A stretch of 64,000 bases of DNA, taken from positions 186,001-250,000 of the forward strand of contig NZ_VHSF01000001.1 in NCBI RefSeq assembly GCF_007050985.1. The letters are read 5' to 3'. Within the stretch, counting starts at the first letter, position 1, and every line of letters starts with the position of its first letter. The position numbers were made by a program, and so were the translations under genes. The notes below the pieces were generated by a model that saw nothing but the letters and a program-made list of their open reading frames with translations, was not told where the DNA came from and did not search any database. This DNA comes from Christiangramia sabulilitoris (GTDB lineage: Bacteria > Bacteroidota > Bacteroidia > Flavobacteriales > Flavobacteriaceae). Positions 19,431-28,768 of the stretch are shown piece by piece.

Positions 19431-21437
19431 ATGTTCTCTGGTAAAACCAAATCTAAAGGCGTTATTTATAAAGATCATAAGTTAAACGCTACCCAATTAA
19501 CAGACCTATACACTTCTATGCTGAAACCCAGAATGATAGAAGAAAAGATGCTGATACTTCTTAGACAGGGTAAAATATCTAAATGGTTTAGCGGTATTGG
19601 GCAGGAGGCAATTTCTGTTGGGGTCACTAAAGCAATGCAGGAGGATGAATATATACTGCCTATGCATAGAAATCTCGGAGTATTTACCAGCAGGAATATT
19701 CCTTTATATAGATTATTTTCTCAATGGCAGGGGAAGGCATCTGGCTTTACTAAAGGTCGTGATCGTAGTTTCCACTTTGGGACCCAGGAATACAAAATAG
19801 TGGGCATGATTTCTCATTTAGGTCCGCAGTTGGGAGTGGCAGACGGAATTGCCCTGGCCCACAAACTAAAAAATGAAAAAAAGCTTAGTGCGGTTTTTAC
19901 CGGGGAAGGTGGAACCAGTGAAGGAGATTTTCACGAAGCCTTGAATATTGCTGCCGTTTGGGATCTGCCGGTTTTATTTTGCATTGAAAACAATGGTTAT
20001 GGACTGTCTACTCCCACAATAGAACAGTATAGATGTAAGGACCTGGCAGACCGCGGTCCAGGCTATGGTATAGAATCTCATATTATAGATGGTAATAATA
20101 TTATAGAGGTTTTCGAAAAGATTTCTGAACTGGCTCAAAGCATTCGAAACGAACCTAGACCTATTCTAATCGAATTTAAAACCTTCAGGATGAGGGGGCA
20201 TGAAGAGGCAAGTGGCACCAAGTATGTGCCTGAAGAGTTAATGGAAGAATGGGGTGATAAGGATCCTATTATAAATTTTGAAAATTACCTGCTTCAGGAA
20301 GGTATTTTGAATGAAGAAAAAATAAAAGGGTTCAGGAAATCTATTAAGAAAGAAATCGATGAGAACCTGCACAAAGCTTTTTCAGAAAATATAATTGAAT
20401 CTGATACCTCTCAGGAAATTGCAGATGTTTATGAAACATATGATCACCAGGAAATTATTTCAAAATCTAACAAGGAAAACATTCGTTTTGTAGATGCTAT
20501 CTCCCAAGCATTGAAACAATCGCTTGAACGACATTATGACCTGGTATTCATGGGCCAGGATATAGCAGATTATGGGGGAGTTTTCAAAATAACTGAAGGA
20601 TTTATGGGAGAATTCGGGAAAGACCGGGTTCGAAATACTCCCATTTGTGAATCTGCAGTTGTAGGCACAGCGATGGGACTATCTATTAAGGGAATGAAAG
20701 CTATGGTAGAGATGCAATTCAGCGATTTTGTAAGCTCAGGCTTCAATCCTATAGTAAATTACCTGGCAAAGGTGAAATACCGCTGGGATCAAAAAGCAGA
20801 TGTGGTAATAAGGATGCCCTGTGGGGGTGGAGTTGGTGCCGGCCCTTTTCACAGCCAGACCAATGAGGCCTGGTTTACCAAGGTTCCGGGTTTGAAAGTT
20901 ATTTATCCGGCTTTCCCATATGATGCAAAGGGACTATTAAATACAGCTTTTAACGATCCTAATCCGGTGCTTTTCTTCGAACATAAAGCATTGTACAGAA
21001 GTGTTAGACAAGATGTACCAGTAGATTACTACACTTTACCTTTTGGGAAGTCTTCTAGGATTAAAGAAGGGGAACAAATTAGTATTATAACATACGGGGC
21101 CGGAGTTCACTGGGCTCTGGATACCCTGGAAGAAATGAATTTTGCTGGTGCAGACTTATTAGACCTGAGGAGCTTACAACCGTTGGACCTAGAAGGTATT
21201 TGTGCCTCGGTCAACAAAACAGGAAAAGCAATAATATTAACTGAAGACAGTCTGGCTGGTAGTTTTGCTTCAGAAATAGCGGCATTAATATCAGAACATT
21301 GCTTTGAAAGCCTGGATGCTCCGGTATTGAGAGTAGGCAGCCTGGAAACTCCAATTCCATTCGCTCAAACCCTGGAAAGAGAATATTTGCCGAAGGAAAG
21401 ATTTAAAAATAAACTACAGGAATTAATAGAATATTAA
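19431..21437 (+). CDS. 2-oxoacid dehydrogenase E1, fused alpha and beta subunits
   Basis: A 668-residue thiamine-diphosphate enzyme that decarboxylates a 2-oxoacid, probably branched-chain, for transfer to an E2 lipoyl protein. Residues ~15-325 are the alpha part, with the TPP motif starting GEGGTSEGDFHEA and ending ENNGYG (~160-195). Residues ~345-668 are the beta part, with FMGQDIADYGG, ESAVVGTAMGLS and the PCGGGVGAGPFHSQ loop. Fused alpha/beta E1 proteins are common in Bacteroidota. No E2 or E3 gene is nearby. Substrate assignment (2-oxoisovalerate versus pyruvate) is by family resemblance only. Confidence 0.9.
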   Translation: MFSGKTKSKGVIYKDHKLNATQLTDLYTSMLKPRMIEEKMLILLRQGKISKWFSGIGQEAISVGVTKAMQEDEYILPMHRNLGVFTSRNIPLYRLFSQWQGKASGFTKGRDRSFHFGTQEYKIVGMISHLGPQLGVADGIALAHKLKNEKKLSAVFTGEGGTSEGDFHEALNIAAVWDLPVLFCIENNGYGLSTPTIEQYRCKDLADRGPGYGIESHIIDGNNIIEVFEKISELAQSIRNEPRPILIEFKTFRMRGHEEASGTKYVPEELMEEWGDKDPIINFENYLLQEGILNEEKIKGFRKSIKKEIDENLHKAFSENIIESDTSQEIADVYETYDHQEIISKSNKENIRFVDAISQALKQSLERHYDLVFMGQDIADYGGVFKITEGFMGEFGKDRVRNTPICESAVVGTAMGLSIKGMKAMVEMQFSDFVSSGFNPIVNYLAKVKYRWDQKADVVIRMPCGGGVGAGPFHSQTNEAWFTKVPGLKVIYPAFPYDAKGLLNTAFNDPNPVLFFEHKALYRSVRQDVPVDYYTLPFGKSSRIKEGEQISIITYGAGVHWALDTLEEMNFAGADLLDLRSLQPLDLEGICASVNKTGKAIILTEDSLAGSFASEIAALISEHCFESLDAPVLRVGSLETPIPFAQTLEREYLPKERFKNKLQELIEY

Positions 21438-21568
21438 TAAACTTCGGCTTTTTTCTAAAAATTTTTAAGATTCCTGAATAAAAGCATTGTTAAATTAATA
21501 ATAATCTTTTGTGGGAGGTAAACCACTGCTGTAATTTAGATTCAACTAATCAATTAAATCTATTAATT

Positions 21569-21730
21569 ATGGTACGTTTAATCGTTATTTTTCTGATCAT
21601 CGCGATCATCGCCGCAATCTTTGGATTTGGTGGTATTGCAGAAGGTGCAGCAGATATTGCCAAGATCATATTTTATATTTTCTTAGTTCTGTTGGTAATT
21701 TCACTTTTAAGCCGATTATTCAGAAGATAA
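21569..21730 (+). CDS. DUF1328 small membrane protein
   Basis: A 53-residue peptide with two hydrophobic segments around the conserved [16 protein letters not shown] motif and a basic tail (RLFRR), the DUF1328/YtjA signature. The ATG at 21569 is preferred because upstream in-frame residues are not conserved-looking and the peptide family starts here. It is probably an inner-membrane stress peptide. Confidence 0.9.
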   Translation: MVRLIVIFLIIAIIAAIFGFGGIAEGAADIAKIIFYIFLVLLVISLLSRLFRR

Positions 21731-21750
21731 AAAATAATTAAGTAACAGTA

Positions 21751-21792
21751 TCCAATGTGTTTTATGAAATTCATACTTCACATTGGATTTTT
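21751..21792 (+). terminator. Terminator after the DUF1328 gene
   Basis: TCCAATGTG and its exact complement CACATTGGA form a 9-bp stem enclosing a 19-base interior that itself can pair (ATGAA with TTCAT). TTTTTAGTTT follows. Confidence 0.7.
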
Positions 21793-21811
21793 AGTTTAAA
21801 TTAATCAGACA

Positions 21812-22291
21812 ATGAAGAAGTATCTAATCTTAATTTTTATCTCTGCATTTCTCCTTTCTTGCGGGGGAACCAGTAAGGTTGCCAAAGAGGCCAGGAAAAC
21901 CTTTGACGGGAACTGGACCTTGACCAGCATTACTTATCCTAATAATGCAGGGGATTTTAATGTAACCCTTTTTAACGAAGCCTCGGCCTCCTGTTTTGAA
22001 AACAGTACCTGGGATTTTGTATCTAATAATAATCGTGGAACCTATACCGTAAGCGGAATTGGTTGCGATGGTGATACAAATTACTTTATCTGGTCTATAG
22101 ATGAAGAAAATACTCCAGCGGGGTTGTATGATTTTCTTTTAAAGCCAACAAACGACGATTATAAATCTACTACTGGTAATCAGGGATTCAGATTAAATCT
22201 GAAAAACCTTTCAGAAACAAATATGGTTTGGGAACAAACTGTAAGTCTTGATGGATCCCCGTTCACCATAAGAATGAACTTTACTAAATAA
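21812..22291 (+). CDS. Lipocalin-like lipoprotein
   Basis: A 159-residue lipoprotein with Cys17 after a hydrophobic signal (FLLSCGGT). The mature part fits a small lipocalin-like barrel of flavobacterial type: GNWTLTSITYP near the start, a central WDFVSNNNRGTY, and MVWEQTV near the end. Ligand unknown. It lies 20 bases before an OmpA-family lipoprotein gene on the same strand and is probably co-transcribed with it. Confidence 0.7.
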   Translation: MKKYLILIFISAFLLSCGGTSKVAKEARKTFDGNWTLTSITYPNNAGDFNVTLFNEASASCFENSTWDFVSNNNRGTYTVSGIGCDGDTNYFIWSIDEENTPAGLYDFLLKPTNDDYKSTTGNQGFRLNLKNLSETNMVWEQTVSLDGSPFTIRMNFTK

Positions 22292-22311
22292 TATTTTAAA
22301 CTCAGATAGCT

Positions 22312-23016
22312 ATGAATAATGTAATAAACAGAATGTTCGCAATTTTGCTAGCTTCAACACTTTTATTTGGTTGTGAGGCCACCAAAAATGCGAATAACAA
22401 ACAAAAAGGTGCCGTGATAGGTGCTACCGGAGGTGCCGTTGTAGGAGGCGTGATAGGTAATAATACCGGAGATGGAAATACAGCTCTTGGGGCGATAATT
22501 GGAGGAGTCGTAGGTGGCGCTGCTGGGGCGATCATAGGTAATAGAATGGATAAACAGGCACAACAGATCGAGGAAGAAATTCCGGGTGCTGAAGTAGAAA
22601 GGGTAGGAGAAGGTATCAATGTTACCTTTGATGAAAAAAGCGGCGTTTACTTTGCCACAGAAAAGTATAACATTAACGATAAATCTGAGCAGACCTTAAA
22701 CAAGCTTGCCGATATCTTTAAAGAATATCCAAATACTAATATTCTTGTGGAGGGGCACACCGATAACACCGGTAGTGACAGCTATAACCTGACCTTATCC
22801 AAGAACAGAGCACAGGCTGTTACAAGTTTCCTTGTAGATCAAGGGATAGACAGAGGAAGGTTTACCACCAAATGGTATGGTGAATCTCAACCTAAATATG
22901 ATAACAGCACTGAGGAAGGTCGTGCCAAGAATAGAAGAGTTGAGCTCGCAATTGTGGCCAATGAAGAACTTAAAGAACAGGCAAAACAGCAGGCAGAGAA
23001 ATCTGATGGAAACTAA
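22312..23016 (+). CDS. OmpA-family lipoprotein with glycine zipper (YiaD-like)
   Basis: A 234-residue outer-membrane lipoprotein. Cys21 ends the signal (LLFGCEAT). Residues ~30-85 are a Gly/Ala-rich glycine-zipper region that can pack in the membrane. Residues ~110-225 form the OmpA peptidoglycan-binding domain with VEGHTDNTGS, LSKNRAQAV and NRRVELAI. It likely ties the outer membrane to peptidoglycan. A strong terminator follows at 23045, separating it from the polyketide operon. Confidence 0.9.
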   Translation: MNNVINRMFAILLASTLLFGCEATKNANNKQKGAVIGATGGAVVGGVIGNNTGDGNTALGAIIGGVVGGAAGAIIGNRMDKQAQQIEEEIPGAEVERVGEGINVTFDEKSGVYFATEKYNINDKSEQTLNKLADIFKEYPNTNILVEGHTDNTGSDSYNLTLSKNRAQAVTSFLVDQGIDRGRFTTKWYGESQPKYDNSTEEGRAKNRRVELAIVANEELKEQAKQQAEKSDGN

Positions 23017-23044
23017 TTTCTATATAAAATCATAGAAAAGATTT

Positions 23045-23074
23045 AAATCCCGGTACTATTCCGGGATTTTTTTT
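23045..23074 (+). terminator. Rho-independent terminator after the OmpA lipoprotein gene
   Basis: AAATCCCGG pairs with CCGGGATTT around a 7-base loop and is followed by eight Ts in a row, ending 24 bases before the polyketide operon start. Confidence 0.85.
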
Positions 23075-23097
23075 ATTCTTTTAAGTAAATTGAAAAG

Positions 23098-24225
23098 GTG
23101 AAGTGTACCCAGGTTATAATTATTGGTGGCGGGTTAGCTGGCCTTACTGCGGCCATAGATCTTTCTAATAAAGGGATCGAGGTTATCCTGTTCGAAAAAG
23201 AGAAATATCCGCATCATAAAGTCTGTGGTGAGTATCTTTCAGCCGAGATCCTGCCATACCTGAAATCAATAGGGGTAGACCTGGAAGATCTCAATCCCGC
23301 AAAAATAGATACTTTAGAATATTCCTCAAATTCAGGGAATTTGACCACCTGTCCATTAGAAATGGGAGGTTTAGGGATTAGCCGGTATAGTTTAGACTAT
23401 TACCTATATACAACTGCCCTTAATTCAGGATGCCAGATCATTAAGGCCACTGTAATGGACGCAGTATTTAGCGAGAATAGCTTCACCATCTCAACCAGTA
23501 CCGGCGAGAAATTAAATGCGGATTTCGTGCTAGGAGCTTATGGGAAAAGGTCTAATCTTGATAAAAAGCTGGATCGAACATTTTTTATGAACCAATCTTC
23601 CTGGCTTGCGGTAAAAGCTCACTATAAAAATGATCAATATCCTGATAATCTGGTATCACTGCATAATTTTGAAGGTGGCTACTGCGGATTATCTAAAACG
23701 GAGTTGGACACAATTAACGTCTGTTATCTGGCTACCTATAACAGTTTCAAAAAATATAAAAACACCGAAGAATACAGAACTGCAGTATTGATGCAGAACC
23801 CCAGACTGAAAGAATTCTTTCAAAATTCAGACCTTATTTTCGAAAAAGAATTAAGTATTGCCCAGGTAAATTTCGACAAAAAGTCTGTAGTAAAGGAGCA
23901 TATACTAATGCTGGGTGATGCCGCAGGCTTAATTCATCCTTTATGTGGTAACGGAATGGCTATGGCTATTCATAGTGCTAAACTGGCAACAGATCAGGTC
24001 CTCTCATATTACCAAAAATTTCCGGTGAGCCGTGAAATGATAGAAAACAATTTTGAAAAAAACTGGCGTATTAATTTTGAACAGAGAATTAAAACGGGAA
24101 GGATATTGCAGAGGATACTTTTAAATAATTCATTCGCAACTATGTCGCAAAGGCTGGTTAATACCTTCCCGGGAATTATGCCCTATATTATCAAAAATAC
24201 GCACGGACAACCAGTATATGTATAA
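23098..24225 (+). CDS. FAD-dependent oxidoreductase of the polyketide operon
   Basis: A 375-residue flavoprotein of the geranylgeranyl-reductase/aromatic-hydroxylase group. It has the Rossmann IIIGGGLAGLTAAIDL (~7-22), FEKEKYPHHKVCGEYLS and the second FAD motif LGDAAGLIHPLCGNGM (~272-287). The start is a GTG placed right at the fold; no ATG is available. It is the first gene of an eight-gene operon, and its end overlaps the methyltransferase start by 8 bases. In analogous type III PKS clusters (Streptomyces srsABC) a flavin monooxygenase hydroxylates the resorcinol, so late ring or chain oxidation is a reasonable inference; a double-bond reductase role is the alternative. Confidence 0.85.
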   Translation: MKCTQVIIIGGGLAGLTAAIDLSNKGIEVILFEKEKYPHHKVCGEYLSAEILPYLKSIGVDLEDLNPAKIDTLEYSSNSGNLTTCPLEMGGLGISRYSLDYYLYTTALNSGCQIIKATVMDAVFSENSFTISTSTGEKLNADFVLGAYGKRSNLDKKLDRTFFMNQSSWLAVKAHYKNDQYPDNLVSLHNFEGGYCGLSKTELDTINVCYLATYNSFKKYKNTEEYRTAVLMQNPRLKEFFQNSDLIFEKELSIAQVNFDKKSVVKEHILMLGDAAGLIHPLCGNGMAMAIHSAKLATDQVLSYYQKFPVSREMIENNFEKNWRINFEQRIKTGRILQRILLNNSFATMSQRLVNTFPGIMPYIIKNTHGQPVYV

Positions 24226-24931
24226 AATAGATACCTCCATTCGCAGTGATGAGAGCGAGATCATGGATAATTTTAAACTCCAGGGATCCGCTCTGGGAAA
24301 AACGTTGGATGATCTCGAAAATATCAATACCTGGCTTGGGGGGAATAGAATTACGATTAAAGGAGTAGAAGAACTTTTAAAAAATTCCCCGACAGACCGG
24401 GAAATAAGAATTGCAGATATAGGCTGCGGTAATGGAGCTGTGCTCAGAAAGATTTCAGCCTGGGCCGGAAAAAAAAATTATAAACTACAATTAACCGGTA
24501 TCGATGCTAATGATCATGCGATCAAAATTGGGGAAGAATTATCGGCAGACCATTCCAATCTTGATTTTAAATGTCTGAACATTTTTAGTGAAGAATTTAA
24601 GCAAATGAAGTTTGACATAATTCTTTGTACGCTCACCTTGCATCATTTCAAAGATCAGCAAATCATCAACCTTCTGGATCAATTAACCGGGCAGGCAGAG
24701 TTGGGAATAGTGATTAATGATTTACATCGCAGCAGTACAGCATATTTCTTATTTAAAGCATTTTGCGCTGTTTTTGTCAATAACGATATCGCCAGGAAAG
24801 ACGGGCTAATATCAATTTTAAGAGGTTTTAAAAAAGAGGATCTTGCCGGTTATAAAGATCGCATATCTGCCAGCAATCATTCCATAAAATGGAAATGGGC
24901 TTTCAGGTATCAGTGGATCATAAAAAAATAA
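24218..24931 (+). CDS. SAM-dependent methyltransferase of the polyketide operon
   Basis: A 237-residue class I methyltransferase. Motif I is IADIGCGNGAVL (~66-77), followed by GIDANDHAI for ribose binding and the LTLHHF motif (~142). The length and FKDQQIINLLDQL region resemble the small methyltransferases found next to type III PKS genes. The start overlaps the flavoprotein gene by 8 bases, though a second ATG at 24263 is possible. O- or C-methylation of the polyketide product is inferred from position only. Confidence 0.85.
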   Translation: MYKIDTSIRSDESEIMDNFKLQGSALGKTLDDLENINTWLGGNRITIKGVEELLKNSPTDREIRIADIGCGNGAVLRKISAWAGKKNYKLQLTGIDANDHAIKIGEELSADHSNLDFKCLNIFSEEFKQMKFDIILCTLTLHHFKDQQIINLLDQLTGQAELGIVINDLHRSSTAYFLFKAFCAVFVNNDIARKDGLISILRGFKKEDLAGYKDRISASNHSIKWKWAFRYQWIIKK

Positions 24932-24941
24932 AAAGGAATTA

Positions 24942-25994
24942 ATGAGTGTAAAAATCGTCAGGGCAGAAAAAGAATTACCGCAATATTCGCGTGAAACCAA
25001 AGATATATTACCTTTTGTAGAGGCTTGGCTTGCCGGGCAGGAGGAAAGATTTAAACGGAAGGTTCTTAAAATATTTGAAGGTGCGGCAGTGGATAAGAGA
25101 TATTCCATAATGTCTCCTGAAGAGGTTTTTACTACAACTACTTTCGAAGATAAGAATGATATTTATATACGAGAGGTAAAAAAGCTGGGCAGGAATGTTC
25201 TTGAGAAATCTTTAAAAAATACCGGTTGGGATCCGGCTTCTCTGGACTATATCATTACCGTTAGCTGTACGGGGATCATGATTCCATCTCTTGATGCTTA
25301 TTTGATCAATGAACTGGACCTTAAGCGCAACATCACTCGACTGCCGGTAACAGAAATGGGCTGTGCTGCCGGGATAAGCGGGATGATCTATGCATATAAT
25401 TTCCTGAAGTCGAATCCGGGAAAAAGAGCTGCCGTGATCGCAGTTGAAAGTCCTTCAGCAACTTTTCAACTTGAAGATTACAGCATGGCCAATATGGTAA
25501 GCGCAGCTATTTTTGGCGATGGAGCTGCATGTGTCTTATTGTCTTCTGAAGATAATATTGATGCACCCCGAATTCTGGCTGAAGAAATGTACCATTTCTA
25601 CGATGCCACTAATTTAATGGGATTTGATCTGAGAAACAGCGGTTTGCAAATGATCCTCGATCCGGAGGTACCAGCCACCATTTCTGAACATTTTCCAGAG
25701 ATCATTCATCCTTTCCTTAAGAAACATAATACCTCCATTGAAAATATTGAGCATTTGATCTTTCACCCCGGGGGACGAAAGATCGTTCAAACCGTTTCTG
25801 ATCTTTTTGGTAACTTAGGTAAGAATATTGACGACACCCGGGAGGTTTTACGTTTGTATGGAAATATGAGCAGTGCGACCGTAATATATGTTCTGGAAAG
25901 ATTCCTTAAAAAAGAGATCCCTAAAGGAGACCAGGGAATTATGCTCAGTTTTGGACCCGGATTTTCAGCTCAAAGAATTTTAATAGAATGGTAG
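24942..25994 (+). CDS. Type III polyketide synthase
   Basis: A 350-residue chalcone/stilbene-synthase-fold enzyme. The catalytic triad is intact: Cys141 in EMGCAAGISG, His275 in IFHPGGRK and Asn308 in YGNMSSATV. The GFGPG-like loop near the C terminus reads SFGPGFSA. Such enzymes extend an acyl starter with malonyl-CoA and cyclise it to pyrones, resorcinols or phloroglucinol. The surrounding fatty-acid-type genes suggest a long acyl starter rather than malonyl alone. It ends 7 bases inside the enoyl-reductase gene, so translation is coupled. Confidence 0.95.
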   Translation: MSVKIVRAEKELPQYSRETKDILPFVEAWLAGQEERFKRKVLKIFEGAAVDKRYSIMSPEEVFTTTTFEDKNDIYIREVKKLGRNVLEKSLKNTGWDPASLDYIITVSCTGIMIPSLDAYLINELDLKRNITRLPVTEMGCAAGISGMIYAYNFLKSNPGKRAAVIAVESPSATFQLEDYSMANMVSAAIFGDGAACVLLSSEDNIDAPRILAEEMYHFYDATNLMGFDLRNSGLQMILDPEVPATISEHFPEIIHPFLKKHNTSIENIEHLIFHPGGRKIVQTVSDLFGNLGKNIDDTREVLRLYGNMSSATVIYVLERFLKKEIPKGDQGIMLSFGPGFSAQRILIEW

Positions 25995-26782
25995 CAGAAT
26001 TTAAAGATCAGAATTATTGGGCTCTTGTACTGGGCGGAAGCAGCGGCCTGGGTTACGCCAGTGCCAAGAAACTGGCCAGACATGGGATGAATATTATCAT
26101 TATTCATAGGGATCGTCGAAGTGAAATTCCCGATATAGAAGAAGCTTTTGATGAGATCAGGAGATCTGGAGTGCAATTTGAAAGTTTTAATGCCGATGCG
26201 GTTAAAAAAGAAAGTAGAAAAGACTTAGTTGATAAGATAAAAAATGTTCTGGGTGAAAAAGGCAGGATCAGAACCCTGTTACACAGCATCGCTAAAGGAA
26301 ATCTCAAACCTATGATTGGTGAAGATAATATCCTGGAGAATATAGATTTTCAACTTACTATAGATGCCATGGCTTTAAGCCTGTATGACTGGACCCAGGC
26401 TGTTTACAGGGAAGGTCTGTTCACGAAAGATGCTAGAGTGCTGTCCTTCACCAGCGATGGTAATCGCAAAGCATGGAAGAATTACGCGGCTGTATCTGCG
26501 GCCAAGGTCACCCTGGAAGCCTTAACACGAAGTATGGCATTGGAGTTTGCGCGTCATGGCATCAGAGCTAATTGTATACAGGCCGGGATAACTGTAACCA
26601 GGTCTTTCCAGATGATCCCGGGAAATGAAACTTTGAGAGTTCATGCATTAAAACACAATCCATTTAGAAGACTTACCGTACCAGATGATGTTGCCAACGT
26701 GGTATACCTTTTAAGCAAGGATGAAGCCAGCTGGATCACCGGTACGATCATTCCTGTAAATGGTGGAGAACACTTGATGTAA
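25988..26782 (+). CDS. SDR enoyl-ACP reductase-like (FabI/FabL type)
   Basis: A 264-residue short-chain dehydrogenase with VLGGSSGLG (14-22) for the dinucleotide. The active site is Tyr166 and Lys173, separated by six residues, as in the enoyl reductases FabI and FabL, not the Y-x3-K of ketoreductases. IIPVNGGEHLM ends the protein. It should reduce the 2-enoyl group of a carrier-bound chain. It overlaps the PKS gene by 7 bases and abuts the dehydratase gene with no gap. Confidence 0.88.
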   Translation: MVAEFKDQNYWALVLGGSSGLGYASAKKLARHGMNIIIIHRDRRSEIPDIEEAFDEIRRSGVQFESFNADAVKKESRKDLVDKIKNVLGEKGRIRTLLHSIAKGNLKPMIGEDNILENIDFQLTIDAMALSLYDWTQAVYREGLFTKDARVLSFTSDGNRKAWKNYAAVSAAKVTLEALTRSMALEFARHGIRANCIQAGITVTRSFQMIPGNETLRVHALKHNPFRRLTVPDDVANVVYLLSKDEASWITGTIIPVNGGEHLM

Positions 26783-27229
26783 ATGCAGGAATTACTCGAA
26801 CAACTTCCATATTCCCGCCCGTTCCTATTTGTGGATGAGATCCTTCAGGTTAGCGATAATAATATTGAAGGTATTTATACCTTCTCTCCTGATCTTTTCT
26901 TTTATAAGGGACATTTTAAAGAAAACCCGGTCACGCCGGGAGTTATAATTACAGAATGTATGGCCCAGATCGGGCTGGTATGTCTCGGAATCTACCTTTC
27001 CAATAAACAATCATCGCTTAGATCTGAAGCAAAAATTGCTATGACTTCTACAGATATTGAATTTTTGAAGCCAGTATTTCCCGGAGAAAAGGTGCGGGTA
27101 TGTTCAGAAAAGCAATACTTCAGGTTTAATAAGCTAAAATGTAAAGTTGAGATGTACAATTGTGAAAATATTATAGTTGCTAAAGGAACCATTGCGGGAA
27201 TGATCATAAAGGACAATAGCAGGATTTAA
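26783..27229 (+). CDS. 3-hydroxyacyl-ACP dehydratase, FabZ-like hotdog protein
   Basis: A 148-residue hotdog-fold protein with the FabZ signature: RPFLFVDEI (~12-20), catalytic His44 in KGHFKENPVTPG and Glu58 in ITECMAQIG. It removes water from a 3-hydroxyacyl chain. The start follows the reductase stop directly, and the end shares one base with the ketosynthase start (TAATG). Its presence beside an enoyl reductase, but without a dedicated ketoreductase, implies use of the housekeeping FabG or of another enzyme for the first reduction. Confidence 0.88.
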   Translation: MQELLEQLPYSRPFLFVDEILQVSDNNIEGIYTFSPDLFFYKGHFKENPVTPGVIITECMAQIGLVCLGIYLSNKQSSLRSEAKIAMTSTDIEFLKPVFPGEKVRVCSEKQYFRFNKLKCKVEMYNCENIIVAKGTIAGMIIKDNSRI

Positions 27230-28503
27230 TGGGAAAAAGAGTAGTTATAACCGGTATGGGCGTTGCCGCACCAAATGGTGTGGGATTAGAAAACTTTAAT
27301 TCTTCACTAAAAGCAATGAAAAGTGGGATTCAATTTTTCCCCGAATTGGAGAAATTGAAATTTAGCTGCCAGATAGGTGGAAAACCAGAAATTAGTGAGG
27401 AAATATTAAACCGTTATTTTACCCCGTTACAACTGCGGGGACTTAAAAGCAGCGGAATTATTTATGGAGTTATATCTGGTACTGAAGCCTGGGAAGATGC
27501 CGGTCTAAAAATATCAAAAGAAGAATCTCCAGACTGGGATACCGGGATTATTTTTGGAACGGGCATACTTGGGGTTGATAAATTCAGGGAAGCAATCCAC
27601 CTGATAGATGAGGGTAAAACCCGCAGGCTGGGTAGCACAAGTGTTGTACAAACTATGGCAAGTGGAATAAGTGCATACCTGGGCGGAATACTTGGATGTG
27701 GAAACCAGGTAACCACAAATTCTTCAGCCTGCACAACAGGAACTGAAGCTCTTTTAATGGGATTTGAACGAATCCAAACTGGTAAAGCGAAACGAATGCT
27801 TGTTGGCAGTTGTGGTGACCACGGGCCTTATGTATGGGGTGGGTTTGATGCAATGAGAATTCTTCCAAATAAATTTAATAAAGAGCCGGAAAATGCTTCT
27901 AAACCTATGAGTCGGGAGGCGGCGGGTTTTGTACCGGGAAGCGGGGCAGGAGCTCTAGTTCTAGAAGATCTTGAGGTTGCTTTAGAAAGAGGAGCAAAGA
28001 TCTATGCAGAAGTTCTTGGAGGAGATATAAATAGTGGAGGCCAGAGGGGAGAAGGAAGTATGACGGCCGCCAATAATGAGGCTGTAGTGCGTTGTATTCA
28101 AAAAGCGATTAAAAATTCAGGAATAACAGCTGATAAAATAGACGCTGTAAACGGTCATCTAACCGCTACCACCAAGGATGCAGTAGAAATAATGAACTGG
28201 ACAGAAGCATTGAAACTAAAAGGAGGTTCTTTTCCTTTTATAAATTCATTAAAAGGAATGACAGGCCATTGTTTAAGCGCGTCAGGTTCTATAGAAAGCG
28301 TGGCATCTGTACTTCAGATTTCGAACAATTTTATTTTTGGCAACCTCAATTGCGAGGAAATTCATCCCGAAATTTCAGATCTTATTAGCCATAAATGTAT
28401 ACCCACTACCATGCTTGAAAAAAAGATAAATATTCTGGCTAAAGCCAGCTTTGGTTTTGGTGATGTGAATGCTGTGGCTATCTTTAAAAGATATAAAGCT
28501 TAA
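27229..28503 (+). CDS. Beta-ketoacyl-ACP synthase (FabF-like) of the polyketide operon
   Basis: A 424-residue thiolase-fold ketosynthase with active Cys168 in NSSACTTGTEAL and both histidines, His310 in VNGHLTATT and His347 in MTGHCLSASG, so it is a complete Cys-His-His KAS rather than a chain-length factor. The second site reads NGHLTATTKD instead of the common HGTGT, as in the KAS proteins of aryl-polyene and dialkylresorcinol-type clusters. It probably elongates the chain on the adjacent carrier protein. It follows the dehydratase gene with a 1-base overlap. Confidence 0.9.
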   Translation: MGKRVVITGMGVAAPNGVGLENFNSSLKAMKSGIQFFPELEKLKFSCQIGGKPEISEEILNRYFTPLQLRGLKSSGIIYGVISGTEAWEDAGLKISKEESPDWDTGIIFGTGILGVDKFREAIHLIDEGKTRRLGSTSVVQTMASGISAYLGGILGCGNQVTTNSSACTTGTEALLMGFERIQTGKAKRMLVGSCGDHGPYVWGGFDAMRILPNKFNKEPENASKPMSREAAGFVPGSGAGALVLEDLEVALERGAKIYAEVLGGDINSGGQRGEGSMTAANNEAVVRCIQKAIKNSGITADKIDAVNGHLTATTKDAVEIMNWTEALKLKGGSFPFINSLKGMTGHCLSASGSIESVASVLQISNNFIFGNLNCEEIHPEISDLISHKCIPTTMLEKKINILAKASFGFGDVNAVAIFKRYKA

Positions 28504-28513
28504 TTTATTTACC

Positions 28514-28768
28514 ATGAGTGAAAAAGAAATTTTAACCAGACTGAAAAAGATCGTAGAACCCTATGTGCAAAGCCTGGAAGGTCTGCAAAATTTTAAGGAG
28601 GAAACTGATTTTCTAAATGATCTGCAGATCAATTCTGCAAACCTTGTGGATGTCATCCTGGATGTGGAAGATGAATTTAATATTGAAATTGATAATGACA
28701 GCATGGAAGGAATGCTAACGGTTGGCGATGCGAAAGCAATTATTCAAAGAAAACTACCGCAAGGGTGA
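28514..28768 (+). CDS. Dedicated acyl carrier protein
   Basis: An 84-residue helical carrier protein. The phosphopantetheine Ser is Ser41 in DLQINSANLVDVILD; the usual Asp before it is Asn here, a variant typical of specialised rather than FabF-system carriers. The acidic recognition helix (LDVEDEFNIEID) is present. The ATG at 28514 is used because the frame upstream runs through the ketosynthase end. The stop overlaps the PPTase GTG as GTGA. Confidence 0.9.
   Translation: MSEKEILTRLKKIVEPYVQSLEGLQNFKEETDFLNDLQINSANLVDVILDVEDEFNIEIDNDSMEGMLTVGDAKAIIQRKLPQG

Noticed and set aside
22302-22619. Minus-strand Pro/Ala-rich frame opposite the OmpA glycine zipper
   Set aside because: Antisense of the Gly-rich region; the plus-strand OmpA gene explains the coding signal.
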